Counted from the stretch's first letter, positions 33,903-45,972 are shown. The stretch is 64,000 bases of DNA from Microbacterium sufflavum (GCF_023091155.1 NZ_JAHWXK010000001.1:2542001-2606000); one strand, 5' to 3'. Notes: generated by a model from the letters alone, not told the origin. Numbers and translations are program-made.

Positions 33903-34849
33903 TCGTGTTCCGCAGTCCGGAGGAGGTGCCGGACGGCTTCGGACCCAGCGCGGTCGCCATCGGCAAGTTCGACGGGGTGCATCGAGGGCACCGCGCCGTG
34001 ATCCAGCGGCTGAAGGACACCGCGGCCGCCACGGGGAGCCGGGCGGTCGCCGTCACCTTCGACCGCAATCCGCTCGCGGTCCTGCGCCCCGACCGGTGCC
34101 CCGAGAACGTCGTCACGGTGGAGCGCAAGCTCGAGCTGCTCGGCGAGCTGGGCCTCGACGCGACCCTAATGCTCACCTTCGACGAGGAGCTCGCCGCCCG
34201 CTCGGCGGAGGACTTCGTGGTGGACATCCTGGTGGGCGCGCTGCAGGTGTCGACCGTGTTCGTCGGCGCGGACTTCCGGTTCGGGCATCGCGGGGCAGGC
34301 ACACCCGAGCTGCTGCGCGAGCTGGGCCCCCGCTACGGCTTCACGGTCGAGGTGGTCGAGGACGTGTACCTCGAGGGGTCGTCGCGGCGCGTGTCGTCGA
34401 GCTGGATCCGCGAGCTGCTCGTGGACGGCGACGTCGCGGGCGCCGCGCGGGTGCTGGGGCGCTCTCCCGATGTGCGCGGCGAGGTCGTGCACGGCCTCAA
34501 GCGCGGCCGCGAACTGGGCTTCCCCACCGCCAACCTCTCGACCATCGTCGACGCGTTCGTCCCCGCGGACGGCATCTACGCCGGCTGGCTGGTCGACCAC
34601 GACACCGGCATCCGGCATCCGTCCGCGATCTCCGTCGGCACGAACCCCACGTTCGACGACGTGCTGGTCCGCCAGGTCGAGGCGCACGTGCTGGGAGAGA
34701 CGGGGCTCGACCTCTACGGGCACGACGTGACGGTGGAGTTCGTGGAGCGGCTGCGCGGCATGGTGGCGTTCGAGGGCATCGAGAAGCTCATGTCGCAGAT
34801 GGCGGCCGATGTGGCGCAGGCTGCGGCGATCCTCGGCGTGGAGTCCTGA
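33899..34849 (+). CDS. ribF: Bifunctional riboflavin kinase / FMN adenylyltransferase
   Basis: 316-residue enzyme that makes FMN and then FAD. The N-terminal nucleotidyltransferase half has AIGKFDGVHRGH near 20-31, GADFRFGHRGAG near 122-133 and SSSWIREL near 162. The C-terminal kinase half has GEVVHGLKRGRELGFPTANL near 194-213 and a GTNPTFDD block near 244. GTG 33899 overlaps the upstream stop and lacks a separate promoter. The expected downstream neighbour rpsO is 15 kb away here. Confidence 0.95.
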   Translation: MIVFRSPEEVPDGFGPSAVAIGKFDGVHRGHRAVIQRLKDTAAATGSRAVAVTFDRNPLAVLRPDRCPENVVTVERKLELLGELGLDATLMLTFDEELAARSAEDFVVDILVGALQVSTVFVGADFRFGHRGAGTPELLRELGPRYGFTVEVVEDVYLEGSSRRVSSSWIRELLVDGDVAGAARVLGRSPDVRGEVVHGLKRGRELGFPTANLSTIVDAFVPADGIYAGWLVDHDTGIRHPSAISVGTNPTFDDVLVRQVEAHVLGETGLDLYGHDVTVEFVERLRGMVAFEGIEKLMSQMAADVAQAAAILGVES

Positions 34850-34902
34850 CCGCTGCACCGCGATTCCGGCGCGCGGTTCCGCGGGCGGTCGGCCCGATGA
34901 CA

Positions 34903-34908
34903 TAGAAT
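34903..34908 (+). promoter_or_regulatory. Possible -10 of the SNF2 helicase gene
   Basis: TAGAAT about 150 bases before ATG 35059. The leader it would make contains a small GGGAG/CTCCC hairpin just after the start and ends in AGGAGGAGC before the ATG. I see no convincing uORF in this 209-base gap. Confidence 0.4.
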
Positions 34909-35058
34909 GGGAGCAGGCTCCCGCCGACCCGCGCACCGCCGTGAGCGCCGGAGGGAGACGATCCACGGTCCGCACGGTCCTGGCTCACGCCACACGCGGA
35001 CGACGAGAACGGCCATCGGCTCCCTGGGGGCGCCGGGCCCTTCAGGCTCAGGAGGAGC

Positions 35059-37203
35059 ATGCCGACCACGGCAACCGCCGCCACGCGGCGCAAGAAGACG
35101 TCCCGTCGCGACGACGAGGCACCCCTCATCCCGATCCTCGCGCGCAAGGTGCGCGAGATCGAGGCGAAGTCCCAGCGCGGCAAGCTGGGCCCGACGAACC
35201 GCACGAAGTTCCAGGTCATCGCGTTCCTGGTGCGTGAGGAGCGCGCGCGGGTCAAGGCCGACACCGAGATCACCGACGCCGCGCGCACCGAGCTGCTCAA
35301 GCGTCTGGACGGCGTCGCCACGATCCTCGCCAAGACGGCCGCGCGCGACACCTCGCTCATCCAGCTGCTGGAGGCCGACCAGGCCACGTCGCCCGTCGCC
35401 AAGCGCATGCGCCGCGACTGGCTGCTGGAGTCGGGCGCCGAGCTGCCGCCCGAGGAGCTCATCATCGCGGACCAGGTGCCCGTGCAGGCCCCCGTGGTGC
35501 CGGCCGCGATCGCCGAACGTCAGGTGACGCCGCCGTCCGTGGAGTCGCGACAGCTCGCCAACCCCTTCCTCGCGCCCGACCTCACGCCGCGCCCGGCCAG
35601 CACGCCCCGGCGCCGCCTCGACGGCTGGGAGCTGATGGGGCCGCTGTACAAGGCGTTCGAGACCGGCGCCGGCGGTGCGGCAGCCTCGATGGAGCTTCCG
35701 CCCGCGCCCGAGTTCGACCACGTGTCGCCCAAGGGCCTCGACGTGATGGTGCACCAGTCGCGCTTCCTCGAGGCGGTGCGCGCGGGGCACCGCAGCTTCC
35801 TGCTCGCGGATGAGCCGGGTCTGGGCAAGACCGCGCAGTCGGTGCTGGCGGCATCCGTCGCAGGCGCCTACCCGCTGCTCGCCGTGGTGCCGAACGTGGT
35901 GAAGATGAACTGGGCGCGCGAGGTGGAGCGGTGGACGCCGCAGCGCCGCGCGACCGTCATCCAGGGCGACGGCGACGACATCGACGCGTTCGCCGACGTG
36001 TTCATCGTCAACTACGAGATCCTCGATCGTCACCTGTCGTGGCTCGCGACCATCGGTCTGCGGGGCATGGTCGTCGACGAGGCGCACTTCATCAAGAACC
36101 TGTCGTCGCAGCGCTCCCAGAACGTGCTGTCGCTGGCCGCGCAGGTGCGTGAGCGCACGCCGGGACACGACCCGCTGATGCTCGCGCTCACGGGTACCCC
36201 GCTGATCAACGACGTCGAGGACTTCGACGCCATCTGGCGCTTCCTCGGGTGGACGAACGGCGAGAAGCCGGGACCGGCGCTCATGGAGAAGCTCGACGCG
36301 ACCGGGTTCACGCCCGCCGACAAGGCGTTCTATCCCGAAGCGCGGGACGCGGTGATCTCGATGGGCATCGTGCGCCGCAAGAAGAAGGACGTCGCGGCCG
36401 ACCTCCCGGACAAGCTCGTCGCAGATCTGCCGGTGCAGCTCGACGACGAGTTCGGACGCAGCATCCGTCAGGCCGAGCGCGAGCTGGGGGAGCGGCTGGC
36501 CGCGCGCTACCGCCGCATCATCGAGGCACGGGGCGATCGCGGGCTCCTTCCCGGCGAGATCGACGACGACATCGTGCGCCTGGTCGCTCAGAACGAGCTC
36601 GAGGAGTCGAAGGCCGCGGGCACCGGCGGCGACAACGTCTTCACGATGGTGCGCCGCATCGGTCAGGCCAAGGCGCCGCTCGCGGCCGACTACGCGGCGC
36701 AGCTGCAGCGGTCGGTCGGCAAGGTCGTGTTCTTCGCGAAGCACATCGACGTCATGGACCAGGCGGAGGCGCACTTCGCCGCCGCGGGCATCCGCGCGGT
36801 GTCGATCCGCGGCGATCAGACCACGACCGTGCGTCAGCAAGCGATCGACGACTTCAACGGCGACCCGGACGTGGGCATCGCGGTGTGCTCGCTGACGGCT
36901 GCCGGTGTGGGGCTCAACCTCCAGGCCGCGTCGAACGTCGTGCTCGCCGAGCTCTCGTGGACGGCGGCCGAGCAGACGCAGGCCATCGACCGCGTGCACC
37001 GCATCGGGCAGGACGAGCCGGTGACGGCGTGGCGCATCATCGCCGCGCACACGATCGACACCAAGATCGCGGAGCTCATCGACCAGAAGCAGGGCCTCGC
37101 GGCCAGGGCGCTGGACGGCGAGGCGACCGAGGAGGCGGCGAGCGAGTCGGTGCAGCTGGCGGCCCTCATGCACCTGCTGCGCGAGGCCCTCGGCGGGAGC
37201 TGA
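35059..37203 (+). CDS. SNF2/DEAD-like superfamily II helicase
   Basis: 714-residue ATPase. After about 210 residues of N-terminal sequence with no recognised domain, the SNF2 core has motif I DEPGLGKT near 250-257, motif II DEAH near 340, motif III LTGTPLIND near 378, and the C-terminal helicase motifs LTAAGVGLNLQAASNVV near 612 and QAIDRVHRIGQ near 642. Such enzymes remodel protein-DNA complexes; no nuclease domain or partner gene indicates a restriction or defence role. ATG 35059 follows a strong AGGAGGAG. It appears to be a single-gene unit. Confidence 0.88.
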   Translation: MPTTATAATRRKKTSRRDDEAPLIPILARKVREIEAKSQRGKLGPTNRTKFQVIAFLVREERARVKADTEITDAARTELLKRLDGVATILAKTAARDTSLIQLLEADQATSPVAKRMRRDWLLESGAELPPEELIIADQVPVQAPVVPAAIAERQVTPPSVESRQLANPFLAPDLTPRPASTPRRRLDGWELMGPLYKAFETGAGGAAASMELPPAPEFDHVSPKGLDVMVHQSRFLEAVRAGHRSFLLADEPGLGKTAQSVLAASVAGAYPLLAVVPNVVKMNWAREVERWTPQRRATVIQGDGDDIDAFADVFIVNYEILDRHLSWLATIGLRGMVVDEAHFIKNLSSQRSQNVLSLAAQVRERTPGHDPLMLALTGTPLINDVEDFDAIWRFLGWTNGEKPGPALMEKLDATGFTPADKAFYPEARDAVISMGIVRRKKKDVAADLPDKLVADLPVQLDDEFGRSIRQAERELGERLAARYRRIIEARGDRGLLPGEIDDDIVRLVAQNELEESKAAGTGGDNVFTMVRRIGQAKAPLAADYAAQLQRSVGKVVFFAKHIDVMDQAEAHFAAAGIRAVSIRGDQTTTVRQQAIDDFNGDPDVGIAVCSLTAAGVGLNLQAASNVVLAELSWTAAEQTQAIDRVHRIGQDEPVTAWRIIAAHTIDTKIAELIDQKQGLAARALDGEATEEAASESVQLAALMHLLREALGGS

Positions 37204-37211
37204 GCCTCCGC

Positions 37212-37229
37212 TAAGAACGCGACTTCTTA
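37212..37229 (+). terminator. AT-rich hairpin after the helicase gene
   Basis: TAAGAA and TTCTTA arms with a CGCGAC loop, about ten bases past the stop; short, but distinctly AT-rich for this genome. The rest of the 209-base gap holds another weak inverted repeat (CGCGTC/GACGCG) around a T5 run near 37301-37317 and a candidate -10 TAGGGT at 37350-37355. Confidence 0.4.
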
Positions 37230-37412
37230 ACGCCGGATTCGCCTCGGATCGGGCTTCGATCTCAAAGTTCGCGGATTCCGCGGGTCGGGCGCGTCAAGAT
37301 CCTGGTTTTTCGACGCGTCCGAATGGCGGCGGAGGGCGGCGTGCCGCTAGGGTCGATCCCAGGCACCGTCGCCTTTCCCCCTCCCGACACTCGAACCTCC
37401 GAAGGCAGCAGC

Positions 37413-38441
<1,029 letters not shown>

Positions 38442-40558
38442 CCCGCCGCGGCTCTGGCGTCGGCGAGGCCGAGCGTGTCGAGCAGCCAGGCGAGCTCGAA
38501 CGCGCGCTCACGCCAGGAGTTGTAGCGCCCGCTCACGCCCCCGTGCCCGGCGACCATCTCGCACTTGAGGAGCACGTCGGTCGCCCCGGCCTCGCGGAGC
38601 CGGGCCACCCACTTGGCCGGCTCGACGTACAGCACTCGCGTGTCGTTGAGTGATGTCACGGCGAGGATCCGCGGGTAGTGCACACCCTCGCGCACGTTCT
38701 CGTACGGCGTGTACGACTTCATGTAGGCGTACACCTCTGCGTCGTGCAGCGGGTCGCCCCACTCGTCCCACTCGATCACGGTGAGGGGAAGCGACGGGTC
38801 GAGGATCGTGGTCAGGGCGTCGACGAACGGCACCCCGGCGAGCACTCCGGCGAACAACTCGGGGGCCAGGTTCGCGACCGCGCCCATCAGCAGGCCGCCC
38901 GCACTGCCGCCCTCGGCGACCAGCTGCGCGGGCGTCGTCGTGCCCTCCGCGACCAGGTGCCGTGCGCACGCGACGAAGTCCGTGAAGGTGTTGCGCTTGT
39001 GCAGCAGCTTCCCCTCCTCGTACCACTGCCGTCCCATCTCGCCGCCGCCGCGCACGTGGGCGACCGCGAAGACCACGCCGCGGTCGAGCTCCGACAGCCG
39101 CGCCACGGAGAACCCCGGGTCGATCGAGTGCTCGTACGAGCCGTAGCCGTACAGGTGCACGGGGCGCGCCTCAGCACCCGGCTCCCCGAACGACCGCTTC
39201 CAGACGAGCGAGATCGGCACGCGGGTGCCGTCTTCCGCGGTCGCCCACTCGCGGCGCTGGCCGTAGGCGGAGGGCTCATAGCCGCCCAGGACGGCCACCT
39301 GCTTGCGCAGCACGAGCTCGCGCGTGGCGAGTTCGAGCTCGTACACAGTGCCTGGCGTCACGAAGGAGGTGTAGCCGAGCCGGAGGAAGGGGGCGTGCCA
39401 CTCGGGGTTGCCGCTCACGCCGGCGGAGTAGAGCGGCTCGTCGAAGCGGAGTTCCTCGACCGCATCGGTCGCGTAGTCGAGCAGGCCGACCCGTTCGAGC
39501 CCCTCGCTGCGGTACTCCACGGTGGCGAAGTCCCGGAACGCATCGACCCCGAGGAGTCGCCGTCCCGGCTCGTGGGGGAGGATCACGCGTCGCTCGCCCT
39601 GCGGGTCCGCGACGGTCACCGACACGAGCTCGAAGTCCAGGGCGCCGTCGTTGTGCAGGATCAGCAGTCGGTCCTCGCCGTCGACCACGGCGTGCTCCAG
39701 CGAGTACTCCACACCCTCGCGACGCGGCCACACCAGCTGCGGCTCCGCGGTGATGTCGCCGGACAGGTCGACCAGGCGCTCCTCGCTCGTGATGCTCGAC
39801 CCGACCGCGATCACGAGGTACCGGCGGCTGCGGGTGATCCCGGCGCCGAGCCAGAACTTCTCGTCCGGCTCGTGGAACAGCCGCACGTCGTCCGCGACGG
39901 GGGTGCCGAGGCGGTGCAGCCACAGGGTGTCCGGGCGCCAGGCCTCGTCGCGCGTGGTGTAGAGCACCCCCGTGCCGTCGGGGGTGAAAAAGGCGCTGCC
40001 GGTGTTCGGGATCTCGTCGTCGAGCGTGGTGCCCGTCGCGAGATCGCGTACGCGCACGGTGTAGAGCTCGTCGCCCTCGAAGTCGGTGGACCACAGGAGC
40101 TTCGTCGCGTCATCCGTGGTGTCGAAGGCTCCGAGCGAGAAGAACTCGTGGCCCTCCGCCTCGGCGTTGCCGTCCAGCAGCACGACCTCGCCGGGCACCG
40201 GGACGCCGGGCTCCAGGCGCGGGGGAGTCCAGTCGTCGGGTTCCGCGGCCGCGCGGCAGTGGATCGCGTACTGCGCGCCCTCCTCGGTGCGGCTGTAGTA
40301 CCACCAGTCGCCGCGGCGGGTCGGCACCGACAGATCCGTCTCCTGCACGCGGCCCTTGATCTCCTGGAACAGGGTCTCGCGCAGTCCGGCCAGGTGGGCG
40401 GTCTCGGCCTCGGTGTGGGCGTTCTCGGCCTCGAGATGAGCGATGACCTCGGGGGAGTCCTTCTCGCGCAGCCATTCGTAGGGGTCTTCCACGGTGTCCC
40501 CGTGGTGCGTGCGGAACGTCGGACGGCGGGCGGCGATCGGGGCGTCAGTCACCGCTCC

Positions 40559-40564
40559 ACGCTA
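40559..40564 (-). promoter_or_regulatory. Leaderless-type -10 of the oligopeptidase gene
   Basis: TAGCGT on the minus strand six bases before GTG 40552. Confidence 0.5.
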
Positions 40565-40604
40565 TCCCAGGTCGAGTTGACCGGCACGGGGGACGGTGGG
40601 AGGA

Positions 40605-40645
40605 TTTACCGGGGCCGGTAAACGGAAGTCAAACCCACGGTGAAC
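40605..40645 (-). promoter_or_regulatory. PHO-box-like triple repeat and palindrome before the phosphate transporter
   Basis: On the minus strand three head-to-tail 11-mers occupy 40645-40613: GTTCACCGTGG, GTTTGACTTCC and GTTTACCGGCC. Spacing and the GTTCACC core match the direct-repeat PHO boxes bound by PhoP in Streptomyces. Overlapping them is a perfect palindrome, TTTACCGG-GG-CCGGTAAA (40605-40622). The site lies 60 bases before the PiT start and on the far side of the oligopeptidase promoter. Confidence 0.55.
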
Positions 40646-40704
40646 TCTTCGTTCGTCACGTCGATCCCGTCGACATTCCCTTTCCTCAAGACCGAAAGCG
40701 AACG

Positions 40705-42107
<1,403 letters not shown>

Positions 42108-42111
<4 letters not shown>

Positions 42112-42443
42112 GCGTCACGATCGACTGGCTCGCGTTCTTCCAGGTGTTCGCCGCCGCCCTCATCGGCGCTGCTGCCATCGTCACCTTCTACGCGCTGGGA
42201 CTGCGGCTCCTGGTCCGCAGCGGCCGGGCCCCCGTCGTGAGCCCCGCCGAGTTCACCGACGCGATCACCGTGATCTCCGAGAAGGAACTCAAGCGCGCGG
42301 CCAAGCAGGCGGCCAAGGCGGCGAAGAAGAGCCCGCTCACCGAGGGACAGAAGACTCTCGCGCTCGTGGGTGCCTACGCGTGCTTCGTGCTGTGCGGTGC
42401 GGCGGTCATCGGCGGCATCCTCCTCCTCGTCCTCGGACACTGA
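42108..42443 (+). CDS. Two-TM protein coupled to the phosphate transporter
   Basis: 111 residues: a membrane segment at about 8-30, a basic Lys/Ala-rich linker (KELKRAAKQAAKAAKK, about 63-78) and a second membrane segment at about 85-108. There is no known domain. The ATG overlaps the PiT stop, so the two proteins are translationally coupled, and both have similar basic Ala/Lys helices that could interact. It is probably an accessory subunit of the transporter; this is an inference. Confidence 0.72.
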
Positions 42444-42490
42444 GACCCCGCGGCCCTGGCGCGTCCGGACCCGGCGTCGGGGCGTGACCC

Positions 42491-42496
42491 TAGGCT
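42491..42496 (+). promoter_or_regulatory. Leaderless-type -10 of the phosphoesterase gene
   Basis: TAGGCT six bases before ATG 42503. Confidence 0.6.
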
Positions 42497-42502
42497 GAGG
42501 TC

Positions 42503-43432
42503 ATGTCCGCGGCACCCGGAACCCCGTACGTCTTCGGCAGGCACGACCCGGCCTCCCACGTCCTGATCCACGTGAGCGACCCGCACTTCCTCGCGGGAGG
42601 GGCACTGCTCGGCGGGAGCTACGACGTGCAGGCCTCGTTCGACCGCACCCTCGCGGCGATCCGCGCCGTGCATCCGGCGCCTGCAGCCATCGTGGTCACG
42701 GGCGACCTCGCAGACCTCGGTGAGCCCGACGCGTACCGGCGACTGCGAGCCGCGCTCGAGCCGGTCGCCGCGGACCGGGGCACACCGATCGTGTGGGTCG
42801 CGGGCAACCACGACGAACGCCCCGCGCTGCGCCGTGAGCTTCTCGACCGGGAGCCGACGGAGGAGCCGGTGACGGGCGTGTGGGAGCTGGACGGACTGCG
42901 GCTCATCGCGCTCGACACGAGTGTCCCCGGATGGCACCACGGAGACCTCGACCCCGGTCAGCTCGAGTGGCTGGCCGGACTGCTCGCGGAGCCGGCGCCG
43001 CACGGCACGCTGCTGGCGATGCACCACCCGCCGCTGCCGAGCCACCTGCCGCTGTTCGACATCCTCGAGCTGCGCCACCAGGACGAGCTCGCGGAGGTGA
43101 TCCGCGGCACCGACGTGCGGGGGATCCTCGCGGGACACCTGCACTACTCCTCGCACGGGGTGTTCGCCGGCGTCCCGGTGAGCGTGGCCTCGGCGACCTG
43201 CTACACGATGAACGTCGCCCGGCCGGCACCCGACGTGAACGGCATGGACGCGGCGCAGTCGTTCCAGCTCGTGCATGTGTATCCCGACACGATCACCCAC
43301 ACCGTCGTCCCGGTGGTCGACGCTCCCACGGGCGACTTCTTCTCCTCCGAGTGGCTGGAGCGGATGGCCGCCCTCACGCCGGAGCAGCGGCTCGACGCGT
43401 TCTCCCGGAAACCGCCGCGCCGACCGGCGTAG
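42503..43432 (+). CDS. Calcineurin-like metallophosphoesterase (CpdA-like)
   Basis: 309-residue phosphodiesterase with all family metal motifs in order: SDPHF (Asp26, His28), GDLAD near 69, GNHDE near 100, MHHPP near 173 and GHLH near 211. The closest named class is the cyclic-nucleotide phosphodiesterase CpdA, which cleaves 3',5'-cAMP, but related enzymes hydrolyse other diesters, so the substrate is provisional. No signal peptide. It stands as its own transcription unit between the PiT pair and aspartase. Confidence 0.85.
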   Translation: MSAAPGTPYVFGRHDPASHVLIHVSDPHFLAGGALLGGSYDVQASFDRTLAAIRAVHPAPAAIVVTGDLADLGEPDAYRRLRAALEPVAADRGTPIVWVAGNHDERPALRRELLDREPTEEPVTGVWELDGLRLIALDTSVPGWHHGDLDPGQLEWLAGLLAEPAPHGTLLAMHHPPLPSHLPLFDILELRHQDELAEVIRGTDVRGILAGHLHYSSHGVFAGVPVSVASATCYTMNVARPAPDVNGMDAAQSFQLVHVYPDTITHTVVPVVDAPTGDFFSSEWLERMAALTPEQRLDAFSRKPPRRPA

Positions 43433-43435
43433 ACT
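43430..43435 (+). promoter_or_regulatory. Possible -10 of aspA
   Basis: TAGACT overlapping the stop of the phosphoesterase gene, about 50 bases before ATG 43484. The aspA leader ends with a GAGGATGTGAC site. Confidence 0.4.
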
Positions 43436-43483
43436 GGTCGCATCCCCCACTTTTCCATTCGCCACGACCCACGAGGATGTGAC

Positions 43484-44944
43484 ATGGCTTCTGCCGCGCC
43501 TGCACTTACACGTACCGAGACCGATTCGCTGGGGAGCATGGAGATCCCCGTCGACGCCTACTGGGGGATCCACACGGCCCGCGCCGACGCGAACTTCCCG
43601 ATCTCCAAGCGGCCGATCTCCGTGTACCCCGACCTGGTGATCGCTCTGGCGATGGTCAAGCAGGCCAGTGCGCGGGCGAACAAGGAGATCGGCGTGCTCG
43701 ATGCCGAGCGTGCCGACCTGATCGACCGCGCGGCGCAGCGGGTGATCGACGGCGAGTTCCACGAGCAGTTCACGGTCGGCGTCATCCAGGGCGGTGCCGG
43801 CACCTCGACCAACATGAACGCGAACGAGGTCATCACCAACATCGCGCTCGAGATGGCCGGACGCGAGAAGGGCGACTACGCGTTCCTCTCGCCGATCGAC
43901 CACACCAACCGCAGCCAGTCCACCAACGACGTGTACCCGACGGCGGTCAAGATCGGGTTGTCGCTCACGCTGCGGTCGCTGCTCGACGAGCTCGACGCCC
44001 TGCGCATCGCGTTCCTGGGCAAGGCGAGCGAGTTCCACGACATCCTCAAGGTCGGGCGCACCCAGCTGCAGGACGCGGTGCCGATGACGCTCGGCCAGGA
44101 GTTCCACGGCTTCGCCACGACGCTGGGGGAGGACCACAGCCGTCTCACCGAGAACGCCTCGCTCATGTTCGAGATCAACATGGGTGCCACGGCGATCGGT
44201 ACCGGCATCACCACGCACGTCGACTACGCGCCGGCCGTGCTCAAGCACCTGCGCGAGATCACGGGGCTCGACCTGGAGACGGCGACCGACCTCGTGGAGT
44301 CCACGAGCGACACCGGCGCCTTCATGTCGTTCTCGTCGTCGCTCAAGCGCAACGCCATCAAGCTCTCGAAGATCTGCAACGACCTGCGCCTGCTCTCGTC
44401 GGGTCCGCAGGCGGGCCTCGGCGAGATCAACCTCCCCGCCCGCCAGGCCGGCTCGAGCATCATGCCGGGCAAGGTGAACCCGGTGATCCCCGAGGTCGTG
44501 AACCAGGTCGCGTTCGCCGTCGTCGGCGCGGACACCACGGTGACCATGGCGGTCGAGGGCGGACAGCTGCAGCTCAACGCGTTCGAGCCGGTCATCGCGC
44601 ACTCGATCTTCCAGTCCATCACCTGGATGCGTCAGGCCATGTGGACCCTGCGGGTGAACTGTGTCGAGGGCATCACCGCCAACCGCGACCGCCTCGGGGC
44701 GATGGTGGGCGCGTCGGTCGGCGTGATCACGGCGCTCACCCCCTTCATCGGCTACGCCGCCGCGGCCGCGCTCGCGAAGACCGCACTGCTCACCAACCGC
44801 AACGTCGCCGATCTGGTGGTCGAGGCGGGCCTCATGTCGCGCGACGAGGTGACCAAGCAGCTCTCGCCCGCGCGCCTGTCGGGCCTCGAGGCCGTGACGG
44901 CGGCCATCCCGATCGTCACGCCCGACGACCTCATCCAGATCTGA
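43484..44944 (+). CDS. aspA: Aspartate ammonia-lyase
   Basis: 486-residue aspartase, which converts L-aspartate to fumarate and ammonia. The fumarase/aspartase signature GSSIMPGKVNP is near 323-333 and contains the catalytic Ser loop. TSTNMNANEV near 105 and TNRSQSTNDVYPT near 143-155 form the substrate site, and GRTQLQDAVPMTLGQEF near 190-206 is characteristic of aspartase over fumarase. The length is normal. Asparaginase at 3.8 kb and the DctA dicarboxylate carrier at 62.6 kb would feed into or out of the same metabolites. Confidence 0.93.
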   Translation: MASAAPALTRTETDSLGSMEIPVDAYWGIHTARADANFPISKRPISVYPDLVIALAMVKQASARANKEIGVLDAERADLIDRAAQRVIDGEFHEQFTVGVIQGGAGTSTNMNANEVITNIALEMAGREKGDYAFLSPIDHTNRSQSTNDVYPTAVKIGLSLTLRSLLDELDALRIAFLGKASEFHDILKVGRTQLQDAVPMTLGQEFHGFATTLGEDHSRLTENASLMFEINMGATAIGTGITTHVDYAPAVLKHLREITGLDLETATDLVESTSDTGAFMSFSSSLKRNAIKLSKICNDLRLLSSGPQAGLGEINLPARQAGSSIMPGKVNPVIPEVVNQVAFAVVGADTTVTMAVEGGQLQLNAFEPVIAHSIFQSITWMRQAMWTLRVNCVEGITANRDRLGAMVGASVGVITALTPFIGYAAAAALAKTALLTNRNVADLVVEAGLMSRDEVTKQLSPARLSGLEAVTAAIPIVTPDDLIQI

Positions 44945-44959
44945 CCTGCGGCACGCCGA

Positions 44960-45007
44960 ACACGCAGAAGGGGACGGGAGCCGCGGCTCCCGTCCCCTTC
45001 CGCGTGT
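44960..45007. terminator. Long bidirectional terminator between aspA and the FAH-family gene
   Basis: A near-perfect palindrome: ACACGC with GCGTGT, one A-C mismatch, then GAAGGGGACGGGAGCC with its exact complement. It is centred between two convergent stops. Confidence 0.7.
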
Positions 45008-45013
45008 CCGGTG

Positions 45014-45883
45014 TCAGTCGAGGATGCGGCAGTGCGTGGTGAGCTCGCCGATCCCGTCGATGCCGACCGTGACCGTCGAGTGGTCGCGGAGGAAGATCTG
45101 CGGGTCGCGCGAGTAGCCCGCACCGCCGGGGCTGCCGGTGGAGATGAGCGTCCCGGGCAGCAGCGTGAGCGACTGCGACAGATGCGCGATCAGCTTCGCG
45201 ACCGAGCGCACCATCTGGTCGGTGCTCGCGTCCTGCACCGTGTGCCCGTCGACGACCGTCCAGATGTGGAGGTCCTGCGGATCGGGCACCTCGTCGGCCG
45301 TGACCGCGAAGGGACCGGTGGGCGTGAAGCCGTCGAACGACTTGCAGCGCGACCACTGCGCCTCGGAGAACTGGATGTTCCGCGCGGTGATGTCGTTCAC
45401 CACGGTGTATCCCCACACGTGCGACAGTGCGTCGGCTTCGCTCACGTCTTTCGCGGGGGTGCCGATCAGCACGCCGAGCTCGGCCTCGTAGTCGACGGCT
45501 TCGCTGAGGCTGCGCGGCCAGGAGGTGACGTGATCGTGCCCGGTGAGGGAGTTGGGCCACAGTGTGAACACCGTGGGCGCGGCGTCGGTCTTGAGTCCGA
45601 GCTCGCTGGAGTGCGCGGCGTAGTTGAGGCCGACCGCGAGCACGGCGGGCGGGGCGAGCACGGCGGAGTCGAAGCTCCAGTCACCCAGCGGGTGACGCGG
45701 AGCGGTGCCGTCGGCCAGGGCGGTGCGCAGCTCGTCGAGGGCGACGTCACCCCGCTCGATCAGCTGCTGCAGTGTGGCAGGAGCGTCGGACAGGAGATCG
45801 GAGACGAGGATGGCGTCCGTGTCGTCCACCACGGCGAGGACCGCGCGGGGGGAGTCGGGACGGCGCAGATGAGCGAACCGCAT
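45014..45883 (-). CDS. Fumarylacetoacetate hydrolase-family protein
   Basis: 289-residue FAH-fold enzyme. The metal-binding acidic residues are in DYEAELGVLIG near 130-140, preceded by VGLNYAAH near 84, and followed by GYTVVNDITARNIQ near 158-171. The family includes hydrolases and decarboxylases of 2-oxo acids, such as fumarylpyruvate and acylpyruvate hydrolases and oxaloacetate decarboxylase; the substrate is unknown. ATG 45883 is placed by a TAGCGT six bases upstream. Confidence 0.86.
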   Translation of the reverse strand: MRFAHLRRPDSPRAVLAVVDDTDAILVSDLLSDAPATLQQLIERGDVALDELRTALADGTAPRHPLGDWSFDSAVLAPPAVLAVGLNYAAHSSELGLKTDAAPTVFTLWPNSLTGHDHVTSWPRSLSEAVDYEAELGVLIGTPAKDVSEADALSHVWGYTVVNDITARNIQFSEAQWSRCKSFDGFTPTGPFAVTADEVPDPQDLHIWTVVDGHTVQDASTDQMVRSVAKLIAHLSQSLTLLPGTLISTGSPGGAGYSRDPQIFLRDHSTVTVGIDGIGELTTHCRILD

Positions 45884-45889
45884 GGTTCT

Positions 45890-45895
45890 ACGCTA
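45890..45895 (-). promoter_or_regulatory. Leaderless-type -10 of the FAH-family gene
   Basis: TAGCGT on the minus strand six bases before ATG 45883. Confidence 0.5.
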
Positions 45896-45960
45896 CCGGG
45901 TGGCTGCGGCGGGGCGGATGGAGGACTCGACCAGACCCGGGCGGTATTGCTTGTGCCCCA

Positions 45961-45966
45961 TAAGCT
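45961..45966 (+). promoter_or_regulatory. Leaderless-type -10 of the PrsW-like gene
   Basis: TAAGCT six bases before ATG 45973. It is why ATG 45973 is chosen over a TTG two codons earlier. Confidence 0.6.
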
Positions 45967-45972
45967 TTGGCT

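Noticed and set aside
34714..37173. Frame of over 800 codons antisense to the SNF2 helicase
   Set aside because: Shadow of a high-GC gene; the sense strand has intact helicase motifs and a strong ribosome site.
35059..37203. Reading the SNF2 gene as part of a defence island
   Set aside because: Its neighbours are ribF and pfkA; there is no methylase, nuclease, integrase or phage-type gene nearby, and its composition matches the surroundings.
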